From Mesostigma viride (Eukaryota; Streptophyta; Mesostigmatophyceae; Mesostigmatales; Mesostigmataceae): a DNA stretch of 64,000 nt. A model generated the notes under the pieces. The model was given only the letters and a program-made list of their open reading frames with translations. It made no database searches and was not told the origin of the DNA. A program made the position numbers and the translations under genes. The stretch lies in contig RPFO01000167.1 of the NCBI GenBank assembly GCA_009746045.1, positions 1,688,011 through 1,752,010 of the forward strand, in the 5' to 3' direction. Below are positions 22,000 through 33,900 of this stretch, piece after piece. Each line of letters opens with the position of its first letter. Within the stretch, counting starts at the first letter, position 1.

Positions 22000-24900
22000 A
22001 TGAGGCCAAGCACTCGAATAAGTCTCCTCTGTGCATTTTGTTTGTGCGTCGCTGCTGCGAAGGTACGATTTCCGTTGCATCGCATCTCTTGCCTGCCTGT
22101 TTGGAGTACCTGCAATTTGTAACAATGCCCTTCCTTTTGTTCATCATGTTTATAATTATTGCCTGGTAAGTCCTCTCATCTACCGTGCTCTGTCGCACTG
22201 CGTTCATACCCATTTCTCGCTGTCGTTCACCGGGAAATCTGGGGCTCTACCTTCCAGGCGGATGTCCCCGAAGCCGGTGCAGTGCCGGGCCCAGGGGCCT
22301 TTGTCCGGGTCCAGGGCAACGGGTTCGTCCTCGGGAACAAGAGGTTCGTCTTCGACGGCATGAACAGCCCTTTCCTGATGGATCAGGCGGCGAGGGGCCG
22401 GCGTGACCTTGTCCTAGGTACGTAGGTATTTTACTCGTCGGTTTCAGTTCCCTTGTCTCAACACCCGCTAGGTCTCATAAGGCACGTCAGCAGCCTTTCG
22501 AATGGTTGCTTTGGCTGCGTCGGCCCTGAAACTATCCGCTACCCTTACCCCACCCGTCCCTCACCCCTCCCACTTCGAGCCGTGCCCATCCAGCTGTCTC
22601 TGGGCGGCTTGCCCGTAGGTTTATCATGCCTACCTATCGTTGCTTGTCCGTATTCCTACGACGTACAAGAACCTTTTACCAGTATATTATTCCAGCACGG
22701 TGCTCTCTCTCCCTCTGCCTCTCTCTCTCTCCCTCCCTCCCTCCCTCCCTCCCTCCCTCCCTCTCTCTCTCTGTGTGTGTGTGTGTGTGTATCTATCTAC
22801 TACATACTACGCAGTATGTATTCCTTTCTTTGGCCGCAATCATGTCCTGCAAACCGTATCAGTGATTTGCGATTGATGCTCGCCCGGTCTTCTGCTTGTT
22901 CCACCTCATCTCACCTCGCTTCACCTTCCAACAAACAAACAAACAAACACCATCATGGCACCTGACATCCATTGCCTTCACCCGTCACTTATCTGCCACG
23001 TGTGTGTGGCCTTGGCAACGCCTGCCACCTGTCACGTGCCCCGCCGCATGTCTGCCACATTTCACTTGTGTGCCACATCAATTCGGCACCATCACCATCA
23101 TCATCACAATTACCCTGACCATGTATTTCTAACGCGCGTCACGCATGCTCCCTGTCACTCTCATATCTCGTGTCTTCCATGTGGCTACGTACAGGACAGG
23201 CATGCTGGCATTCGTGTCTTCCATGTGGCTGCGTACAGGACAGGCATGCTGGCATTCGTGTCTTCCATGTGGCTACGTACAGGACAGGCTTGCTGGCATT
23301 CGTGTCTTCCATGTGGCTACGTACAGGACAGGCATGCTGGCATTCGTGTCTTCCATGTGGCTACGTACAGGACCGGCATGCTGGCATCCGCGTCTTCCAT
23401 GTGGCTGGGTACAGGACAGGCATGCTGGCATTCGTGTCTTCCATGTGGCTACGTACAGGACAGGCATGCTGGCATTCGTGTCTTCCATGTGGCTACGTAC
23501 AGGACAGGCATGCTGGCATTCGTGTCTTCCATGTGGCTGCGTACAGGACAGGCATGCTGGCATTCGTGTCTTCCATGTGGCTGCGTACAGGACAGGCATG
23601 CTGGCATCCGTGTCTTCCATGTGGCTACGTACAGGACAGGCATGCTGGCATCCGTGTCTTCCATGTGGCTACGTACAGGACAGGCATGCTGGCATTCGTG
23701 TCTTCCATGTGACTACGTACAGGACAGGCATGCTGGCATCCGTGTCTTCCATGTGGCTACGTACAGGACAGGCATGCTGGCATCCGTGTCTTCCATGTGG
23801 CTACGTACAGGACAAGCATGCTGGCATTCGTGTCTTCCATGTGGCTACGTACAGGACAGGCATGCTGGCATCGGAATGCCCGTCACGTATCTGGCACACA
23901 CCACGTGCGAGTCTTGCGCAATGGACCATGTACTTGTGCAAATGGATGGACGTGATGGGGACTTGTGCATCGCATGCCACAGGTACAATGCGTTTGACGT
24001 GCCCATCGACGCCCTCCAACAAGTTCGGAACCCAACATCTTTTCTATAAAGGGGCTTGCCTTGCAAAGTCTTGTTACACGTCCCATGCCTCTCCCATTCG
24101 CTTTCGCACATCTGCCATCTGACACCGCACACATGACACTTGACGTATCGACAGGCACGCTGGACGAGATCGCTTCCTCGGGAGCAACAGTCGTCCGCAC
24201 GTGGGGGTTCGCGACTAGCGGTGAGGCCCGGACTGGTGCCTCCTGTACTTGTCTGGTACATGGCCCACCTGTATTTGGGGGTACTGGTCTCTCGGCTGCT
24301 GTCATAGTCCCTCCCTCCCTCCCTCCCTCCCTCCCTCCCTCCCTCCCTCCCTCCCTCCCTCCCTCCCTCCCTCCCTCCCTCCCTCCCTCCCTCCCTCCCT
24401 CCCTCCTCCCTCCCTCCCTCCTCCCTCCCTCCCTCCCTCCCTCCCTCCCTCCCTCCCTCCTCCCTCCCTCCCTCCCTCCCTCCCTCCCTCCCTCCCTCCC
24501 TCCCTCCCTCCCTCCCTCCCTCCCTCCCTCCCTCCCTCCCTCCCTCCCTCCCTCCCTCCTCCCTCCCTCCCTCCCTCCCTCCCTCCCTCCCTCCCTCCCT
24601 CCCTCCCTCCCTCCCTCCCTCCCTCCCTCCCTCCCTCCCTCCCTCCCTCCTCCCCCCCTCCCTTCCACTGATCAATGTGCGCCCTCGTTTTCCCCTCTTA
24701 AAACTGCCATTGCGAGCGTGGGAGCTGCTTGCCTTAGCACTGGGCGCTTAAACACTGGTTGCCTAAACACGGGTTGCCCCATCAGCCACCGTGGACAGCA
24801 TGCTCGTACGTCTGTGCGCAACACACTGCGGCGTTCCCCCCTTTCCCCCATCCCCTCCAGCCATTTGTTTTTTGACATGCTGTACAGTATCGGGTTTTTG

Positions 24901-27900
24901 TGTCATCCGCTCATCGCCCTTGTGTGTTCGTGTGCCCTCCCCCTTGTGCCCTCCACCTCCGTGCCCTCCGCCCTTGGGACGTTGGTCCACCTCCCTTGAC
25001 CCGCGTTTTTGCAGGTCGTCCCCTGCAGTTGGCGCCGGGCGTGTACAACGAGGCCAAGCTTGAGGGTGGGTGGGGTAGGGAGACCTGTTGTGTTTGCGTG
25101 GTAGGGGCCCGGGGTCACGGCCACCAACGAGGCGAAGCTTGAGGGTGAGAGGGAAACATTTTGGCACGTAGATAGTTCTTGGCTCGCCCTTTTTAATTTC
25201 TTTAGCACTGACGCTGGGGGGCAAGCAACCGACTGTGGGGGCCAAGCAATATGTTTGCTGGAGTGGTGCTGGTGGGACCCTGGGTATTGGAAGGGGCCCT
25301 TTTCTTTGATAGGGTTTCGGGTTACCCGCCTTTCTGCCACATTAGTTTCAACTACTGCTGGGGCTTCCCTTTCAATCTGGTCCCTTTCAGCCTTGTCTTG
25401 CCCCGGGAAAGAAGAAAAACGGGGGCGCAGGCTATGGGAAGGACACCATTCTGGTGATGTAGAGCCCATCACAAGGCTCACTTGTTGCACCTTTGATCAC
25501 ATCCGGGGTTTTCTTTGAGGGATTCTGATGGACGGACGCATGGGCGACGTGCCGCCACGCTCATGACAGCTGGAGACCCTGTTGTGCAGACACCGAGGAT
25601 AGCTCAGGTACCGCAAACAGCGCACATTCGGCCAGGAATACTCTCAGCACATCAGGGGGGGGGGGGGGTGGAGAGAAAACATTGAAGGGGGGGGGGGGGG
25701 GGGGGGAAAACATGGAAGAGGGACTTGAATTCTGCCATCAGTGTTCCAGAAGCCTTGTGTTGTTGTTCTAGGTACAGGCTTGGCGATGGTCAGTACGAAT
25801 AAGGACCGCGTAGGCTACTTACTAGCAGTAAATAGTGGGCTAGTAGTTGGTAGGCTACTTACTAGCAGGGACATAGTGCGACCATGGGGAGACACTAACA
25901 CACTAACGCACACATGCACAAATACACACACACATACAAACACGCACATGCACACGCACTTGCACGCACAAACACACAAATGCACGCAAACAAAGAAGCA
26001 CACGCACACACAGAGGCACACATGCATGCGCGCGCACACACACACACACACACAAGCAGGCACACACACGCACTCACACTACACCCCCCCCACGGCGCAT
26101 GGCACCTTCCACCGCCACCCGGATGACCATCGCGCCTTCCTTCCCCCCCCCCCCCCCAGGCCTGGACTTTGCCATCGCGGCGATCGGATCGCGGGGGCTC
26201 AAGGTGGGCACAAGCGCGCCGGGTGGTGGAAACCATGTGCACGCCATCGCGCGCCTTTGGCATCCGTGGCCGGCACATAAGGCCAGCTAGACATTCCCGT
26301 GCACACCTGGCCCCATTTATCAACGTGGCAGGCCAGGCCCCATTCATCAACTGCTAGGCCACGCTCATTCCCTCCCGCATGCGTGCGCAGCAGGACGTGG
26401 TGGCAGAAAGCGAACCCGTTCCATGGATTTGCTTGCCGTGGAGGTTTCAGTTCCACATAAAGCCTGGATACGCTGGCCTGGGCATGCGAGCTGTTGAAAA
26501 GCCCGTGTGTGGGTGTGAAGCGCATGTGCGAAGCATGTGTGTGAAGCGAGTCTGCACAGCCAGTGTATATGCTAGCCTGGCAGGTTTCAGTTCGAGCTAA
26601 AGCCGTTTGTATGGCAGCCCCCTGCACCCTGATCATGGCCTTTTCCGAATCAGCCTGTCGCGCCGCCAACACCATTCCAACCCCAGGCGGGGTCCCATCA
26701 CGCGCCGTCACTGGTTGGTAGCCTCTGCTGCACGTCACCAAACGAAATCATCAGAATATATACGACTACAGCCCATGGCCACGTGGCAGTCCCCCGTATC
26801 AAACCGCGTGCTTTGCCTACCTTGCTGCATGGGATGCTTGTTTGCCGTTGCTGAAGGTGTTTGTTTCCTGTTGCTGCCCGGCGATGTCTGTCGCATCTTT
26901 GCTGGGGACATCCGCTGCCCCCCTTCCAGGTCGTGATTCCGTTCACCGACAACTGGACCAACCTGGACGGTACGCATTCGCAGCTGCCGCCATGTGCCGT
27001 GGCCCCTTATTTGCTTGCACTGTTATGTCACCATGCTGGCCCACAGTCTCCGAGTGCGGTCATACTTCATTCACATTCATCTCTTTCATTTGGCTCGGGC
27101 CCATACCTGTCTGACAATGGCAGTTACGGTAATTGTCCAGTAACAGTGATTATAGTTTCCCTCGACTCAACACATCAATCTCCCCGCCTGTAAATGTGCC
27201 CCTGCCCCTGCCCCTGCCCCTGCCCCTGCCCCTGCCCCTGCCCCTGCCCCTGCCCCTGCCCCTGCCCCTGCCCCTGCCCCTGCCCCTGCCCCTGCCCCTG
27301 CCCCTGCCCCTGCCCCTGCCCCTGCCCCTGCCCCTGCCCCTGCCCCTGCCCCTGCCCCTGCCCCTGCCCCTGCCCCTGCCCCTGCCCCTGCCCCTGCCCC
27401 TGCCCCTGCCCCTGCCCCTGCCCCTGCCCCTGCCCCTGCCCCTGCCCCTGCCCCTGCCCCTGCCCCTGCCCCTGCCCCTGCCCCTGCCCCTGCCCCTGCC
27501 CCTGCCCCTGCCCCTGCCCCTGCCCCTGCCCCTGCCCCTGCCCCTGCCCCTGCCCCTGCCCCTGCCCCTACCCCTGCCCCTACCCCTGCCCCTGCCCCTG
27601 CCCCTGCCCCTGCCATCTGCCGCCTGTCCACACGCGCAGGCATCGACAAGTATGTCAAGTGGAGCCCGACAGCAACGAAGCACCAGGACTTCTTCACTGA
27701 CCCGGGTGTAAGTGACTAATTAGACCCCTTCTGAAGACCGCCAACCCCGACTATTTACCCCGACTAAATTCCTGGCGCGGCGCGTTTTTGGGAAATTAGT
27801 CGGACCCCGACTAATCTACCCCGACTATTTTCGCGTTAGTCGGAAAATAGTCGGGGTAGGTTAGTCGGGGTCCGACTAATTTAGTTGGGGTGCACCTCGG

Positions 27901-30900
27901 GGCCTGCTGGCACCTGTACCGGGTTGCAAACCATCCGATCGTGGTCATCACGATCCGGAGATCAGTACTAGTCGGGGATCAGAGATGTCGGGGATCGTAT
28001 GCTATCCGCGTAAGTCAGTGGCGCCACCAGCGTAACAGGCCCCTTACGCGGTCTCAGAGTGCAAGTGCTACCTGCTGCCGTCCGACCCCTGTCCGTGTTT
28101 TCAGAAGGGGCGAAACGTGCCGTTTCGACCGGTGTACCCCGACAAAAATCCCGACTAATTTAGTCGGGGTAGTTTAGTCGGGGTAGGTTTTTCAGAAGGG
28201 GTCTATTATGACATGCACTATGTATTCAGAAGTATGTATCCAGAGATAGTAGAACTTACCAACAGCGACGGAACAACAGGACTTCTTCACACCAGGGCTT
28301 CTTCCCGGGTGTGCGTGGCTGTATGTATGGTTCGTGCTGTACTCATCGCTCTATATCCGGAGTGCAAGCCACGGATTATTTGATTACTATTTGAAAACGA
28401 TCAGCACGTCTAGGTCCTCCTTTCAACACTGGTTGCCGTACCTGCCAGTGGTTAGCCACAGCAATAAACCGTTCACAGCATGCTGCTTGCCCTGCCTCGC
28501 CTCTTTAAGACATCCGCCTCATGTACTTGCGATGCCAGGCACATCTCCACCCCCGGGTCGCAGTAGCGACGCATATCCTTGTGCATTATTCCTGTCGTTT
28601 GCTTTATGTTTGGTTTGATTGGCGTTGAATGTTTCTGGTCGTCCTACTTGCAATCGTCATATATCGACCCAATCTCATCGCAACCCTCTGCCCCATATAT
28701 CGCCCCAATCTCATTGCAACCCTCTGCCCCATATATCGCCCCAATCTCATGGCAACCCTCTGCCCCATATATCGCCCCAATCTCATGGCAACCCTCTGCC
28801 CCAACACACGCAGGCGCGCACCCTGTTCAAGAACCACATTGCGTTCCTGCTCACGCGGCGCAACTCCATCACCGGCGTCTACTACAAGGATGACCCGACG
28901 ATTGCCACCTGGAACCTGGTTAATGAGCCCAGGTGATCAGAGCGCTCTACTTTATAGACTAGACTAGTTATACGACTATATTGTACCCAGTGTACTGGCT
29001 TCCTCTGCAAGGATGACACAAACGATCACCACACGGTCGGCCTGGAACCTGACCAACGAGCCCAGGTACATATGGCCAGGGACACCCAGGCTGGGCTTTG
29101 CCTTTGGAAAGATATGTAACGATACAACGACAAGGCGCGGCCCATACTGTGGCTGCCTTCTCCACCACTGCTGTCGCCGACACCGCCGTTTTAACTGCCT
29201 TTGCCATAAGTACTGCCGCTGCCACTTTCGATGTAATTGCTGTCTTTGCTATTGCTGCTGCCAGGTAGCCTACCACCATCGGTTGGGTCATTGTCATCAT
29301 TGGCAACGAATGACACGTAACAAATTAGTAATATACTAGTAGAGTACGTAATACATATTTTGTCGATGTAGTAGTATGCTCTCTACTGCATCACGATCTC
29401 TTTATACTTCGCCATCAGCTCACAACCCTTTTAACTCATACTGGTCATCAAAATCGCCCACCACGCCCCCGCTGGGTGTCACCAGCAACCACCACCAACC
29501 TCCGCGACCGGTCACCTTTCGCCACCGCCGTTCTGCCATGGCTGGCCCCTTCATCCTCACCACCCCTGCAGCGGCCGATTGTAGTGGAACGCTCCGGCGG
29601 ATGTCATCGCCCAATGACAGCATCGCCTTCAGGGGACGTTACCATCGGCACTAGGGTCATGTCACCACTGCCTTGGCCACCACCCTGGCTGGGTGTCATT
29701 GTCTTGATTGCTGCCAAGTTTCGATACCACCACCATTAACAGCGGCACTACTGGTATTTTGGTCATTCGAGTCTATTTGTCTTCTCCTGCTGCCATCCCT
29801 TCCATTACCGCAGCGGTATGGCCATCACTGCTAAGCCACCACCACCACTGTCACCACCACCCCACCGCCAGCTACTAGTAGCAGCGTCATCGCATCCGCA
29901 ATCATCCTTGTCATCAACTCAGTAGTTTTATTACTAGTTCTTCATTTCCTAAATGAAGATTCATACGTCCCCGTTGGCGTGGGGGGAAACCCGCTGCATG
30001 GTTCATCATGCCCCATCGGGGTGCTTCTGTTTATTATGAACCATTACAATGTTTTTGGAACTTTCCGTGCGGGCATGATTGCCTTCACTGCCACCTGTAG
30101 CTATCACTTCTAACGATCTCGCCATGGGTCTGCTGCCAAATCATCATCGGCTGCCAATTCATGTCTGCTGCCAATCATCGTCTGCTGCCAATCATCGTCT
30201 GCCACCAGGTGCCTCGACTGCCCTCTCTCTGCGATGAACAACTGGATTCGGGAGATGAGCGACTTCGTGCGGGTGGGTGGCGAGGCATAGCTAGAAAGGG
30301 CTTTGCTGAATACGAGGGTGATGGTGATCTGGATCCAGGAGATGAGCGACTTTGTGCGGGTGGAACAAATTAGGGATGAACAAATTAGGTGTCATCCATT
30401 CACAAGCTTGGGGGGGGGGGTCTGAGAGCCAAACGACTTTGTGCAGGTGAGCCCTGATTTGGCCGCACCCTTGGCACAGTACATTGCACGCGCTGGCAAC
30501 GATCATACTCAAACTGCCAGAGAAAGCCTTTTCTTCCGCTCATCAGGCATATGTACCGAGCACCCGGCCATCAATGTCCATGTGGCCACCCACTCATGCA
30601 AGCAAGGGCAAGCGCTCGCATTATATTGCATCCCATACTGCCCGTTATATTGCGTGGTGAGGGGCTCCCTCCCAAGAGGCAGCGCGGGGCGGGCCGGTTT
30701 CGTTTACTGCTGCTGCCCGGCACTGGCACGTGCCCCCCATGCAGGGTTCCGCAGCGCCTCGCGTACCACCGTCCTATTCCCAAGTCCTGTTCCGTATCGA
30801 CTGCAGTACTTGCACTCACAAGTTTTTACATCTCGATTGATGGGGGCATCCCGATCCGGTCAGTATCGCCAAGTGTCGGGCCTTTTTCTTCGGTGTTCCC

Positions 30901-33900
30901 CGCTGCAAACTCGACGGTCGGCGCTGCGACTTGACGTTTGGCTGGTCATGCCTGGCACCCATCGCCCAATCGGCGCCTCCAATCCCCAAGCATTCGGCGA
31001 GCGTCTCCAAGCGAGGGCTTGCGGTTGGTTCTTAGGTTTCAGGCCTTGCGATAGCCCTCTCATGGATATCCCCACGCGTCGGAGTCATCTCATCCATGGC
31101 CTGGAGCCGCAAGAGCTCGACATCAGGGCGGCCAGGCTACATCGGGGCACACCACCCACGCATCCTCGTCAGCTCGTGCAAGCGCCCTGGTGACCAACAA
31201 GCTCGCCCTCGCGGCCAGCTTGGCTCTGGCATGGGTATGCGGCGGCCGGTGGGACGTGTCATCTGGTTGGTGACGTGCGATGGCTAGTCCAACTGATGTC
31301 AGGGAGGGGGGGGGGCATCAGGTACACATGAGCACGCACCAAGCATCCATAGTTTTACGAGGCGGCAACATATTTAAAGTGGTTGGACTTCGGATTTTGG
31401 CGGTTTTTCTGGCGGCTGCGGGTAGAAATGCCCACTGCGTGGGGGCAGATCAAGAGGAGCGGAAGGAGAGAGAATAAAAAAGGCTTCCTGCCACACTATG
31501 CTCACTATTTCTGGGGATTCCACGAGCGGGCTCAAACATCCCAACCACCTCGCAGCTTGGTTGGAGCCATTATGTGGTGGACGCCGTGTGCATGAAAACA
31601 AGTGAAGAATGCTGGACGTATAAGAAGGTGCGCTCTACAGTTCTAAAATGCCAAAAGGAGACGTCGCAAGCGCCTGAAGACCGGAGTTGTGCAGGGCAGG
31701 GCGTGTACCGAGATGGGGGGGGGGGGGGTGTTCGATACCTGGTGGCTCCTAGCTAGGAGGCAGAAAGTCACACGGCGCACGGGGTTGACATGGTCCACAC
31801 GCCCCACGACTTGGCCCGCGACGTGGCCCATGACTTGGCCCGCAACGTGGCCCATGACTTGGCCCACGACTTGGCCCACATACTGGCCCACACGGCCCGC
31901 AAGGCTTGTCTGCTGCAGGCCACCTTGGTGACATCCCCTGCCGCAAGTATCTGACCATCTCCCTGGAGTGGAGCACTTCTTGTTGTGCTACTTTTGTGAC
32001 CCCCTGTTCCTTCGGTGGAGCGTCTCCCTACTACAGGCTACGGGTGCAAAGCAGCTGATCACCACCGGTGAGTCCCCTAGAGCAGCTTATACGTCAACAT
32101 TTTGATTTGGTTTTAAAGGGATGACCCTCTCAAAGGGGTGACTCCACTTTTGCTGTTGAGCATTTTGTCTTCAATCCCCTTTTTTCGTTGACTTGCCGAG
32201 GCGGCAGCCAGGATTCTGCATGAACCAGGGCCATGGGGGGGGGATCGCAGTTAAGAATCAATTAACAGTTGTAGTTAAGAATCAAAAGTAACATCGAGTA
32301 CATACAAGCAGACCTGTGTGTTGGGGGCATTGGTCTCATGAGCCAACCTCTCTCGCGCGCGTGCATGCTCGCTCGCTCCTGCCAGGATACCTCCGCTGAC
32401 TGTCAACTAGGTTATTCATCCCAGCCACTGGTACCTGTTTGTGGTATGCTCCTGTAGAATGATGTTGTTTGTTGATTCCCGGGCAGCCGCCTCGGCTGGG
32501 GGCACTGACCTTAGAATGCAAGCTTGCAGGCGCTAGGAGGGTTTCTTGATGGAGTACCTTTCCAGTCGGTTAAGCCTTGATGGCTCCGTTGACCTCTTGC
32601 CTTGGAACGCTTGCAGGCGAGGAAGGCTTCTTCCGCAGTGGGGCCCCCCAGAACCTGGCTAAGTGGATGAACCGGCAGGGGCAGGACTTTGTGCTCAACC
32701 ACGCGCACCCGAACATCAACTACGCGGTGTATCACTTCTGGTGAGAGCAGGGGCCTTGTACGGCGCGGGGGAACCTAGAGAGGGCAACTGTTCGTGTTTA
32801 GCCGCGCGCACCCAAGCATTGGCTATGCGATGTGCCCTAGCTGGTGGGGATGCCGTTCTTGACATGTGTGGTGGTAGCAAGGAAAGAGGAAGGGCAGCAC
32901 AATAGTGATGCCACTGCTGTTGAGACTGCATCACTGAATGCCCTCAATTGCAGTTGTTAGTGCGTTTTACTCTAGTAGTGTTGTTTGGCTATCGACATGG
33001 CTGAGGGGGAACAGAGGGGGGGCGGGTTGCTGTGTCGGGTGCAGACTGCGTCTGGTGTACGCAGACGAATACCCCAAACTAATGCCCCTGCATACAGCTC
33101 AGATCTACGGCTAACGAATTTTACGGAGTCTTTGTAGCACTTATGGACACATTCACAGGTTCTTTAACCCGTGGTTTCGCACGTGGTGTACCTTTTGAAT
33201 GCTTGCGAGGGTGCGTGGGCTAATGCTTTCGTCGGCGCGTGGGCTAATGCTTTCGTGGGCGCGTGGGCTAATGCTTGCGTGGGCGCGTTGGCTCATGCTT
33301 GTGTGGGTGCGTGGGCTAATGCTTGCGTGGGCGCGTTGGCTCATGCTTGTGTGGGCGCGTGGGCTAATGCTTTCGTCGGCGCGTGGGCTAATGCTTGCGT
33401 GGGTGCGTGGGCTAATGCTTGCGTGGGCGCGTTGGCTCATGCTTGTGTGGGTGCGTGGGCTAATGCTTGCGTGGGCGCGTTGGCTCATGCTTGTGTGGGC
33501 GCGTGGGCTAATGCTTGCGTGGGCGCGTGGGCTAATGCTTGCGTGGGCGCGCGGGCTAATGCTTGCGAGGGTGCGTGGGCTAATGCTTGTGTGGGCGCGT
33601 TGGCTCATGCTTGTGTGGGCGCGTGGGCTAATGCTTGTGTGGGCGCGTTGGCTCATGCTTGTGTGGGCGCGTGGGCTAATGCTTGCGTGGGCGCGTGGGC
33701 TAATGCTTGCGTGGGCGCGTGGGCTAATGCTTGCGTGGGCGCGTGGGCTAATGCTTGCGTGGGCGCGTGGGCTAATGCTTGCGTGGGCGCGCGGGCTAAT
33801 GCTTGCGAGGGTGCGTGGGCTCATGCTTGTGTGGGCGCGTGGGCTAATGCTTGCGTGGGCGCGTGGGCTAATGCTTGCGTGGGCGCGTGGGCTAATGCTT

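Noticed and set aside
23172-23875. CRISPR-like array of 44-bp repeats
   Set aside because: Head-to-tail repeats without unique spacers, in a eukaryotic intron.
23845-24999. Glu/Gly/Arg and Pro/Ser repeat proteins
   Set aside because: Translations of the (CCCT)n array in intron 3.
25741-26280. His/Thr-rich ORF
   Set aside because: CA microsatellite in intron 4, and it runs over exon 5 of GH5 gene 1 in another frame.
27133-27711. Leu-Pro, Gly-Arg and Gly-Ala dipeptide proteins
   Set aside because: Translations of the (TGCCCC)n array; reminiscent of dipeptide-repeat diseases but there is no evidence of translation here.
29013-29339. Cys/His-rich small protein
   Set aside because: Lies in intron 8 of GH5 gene 1, overlaps the exon-8 echo and has no homologous pattern.
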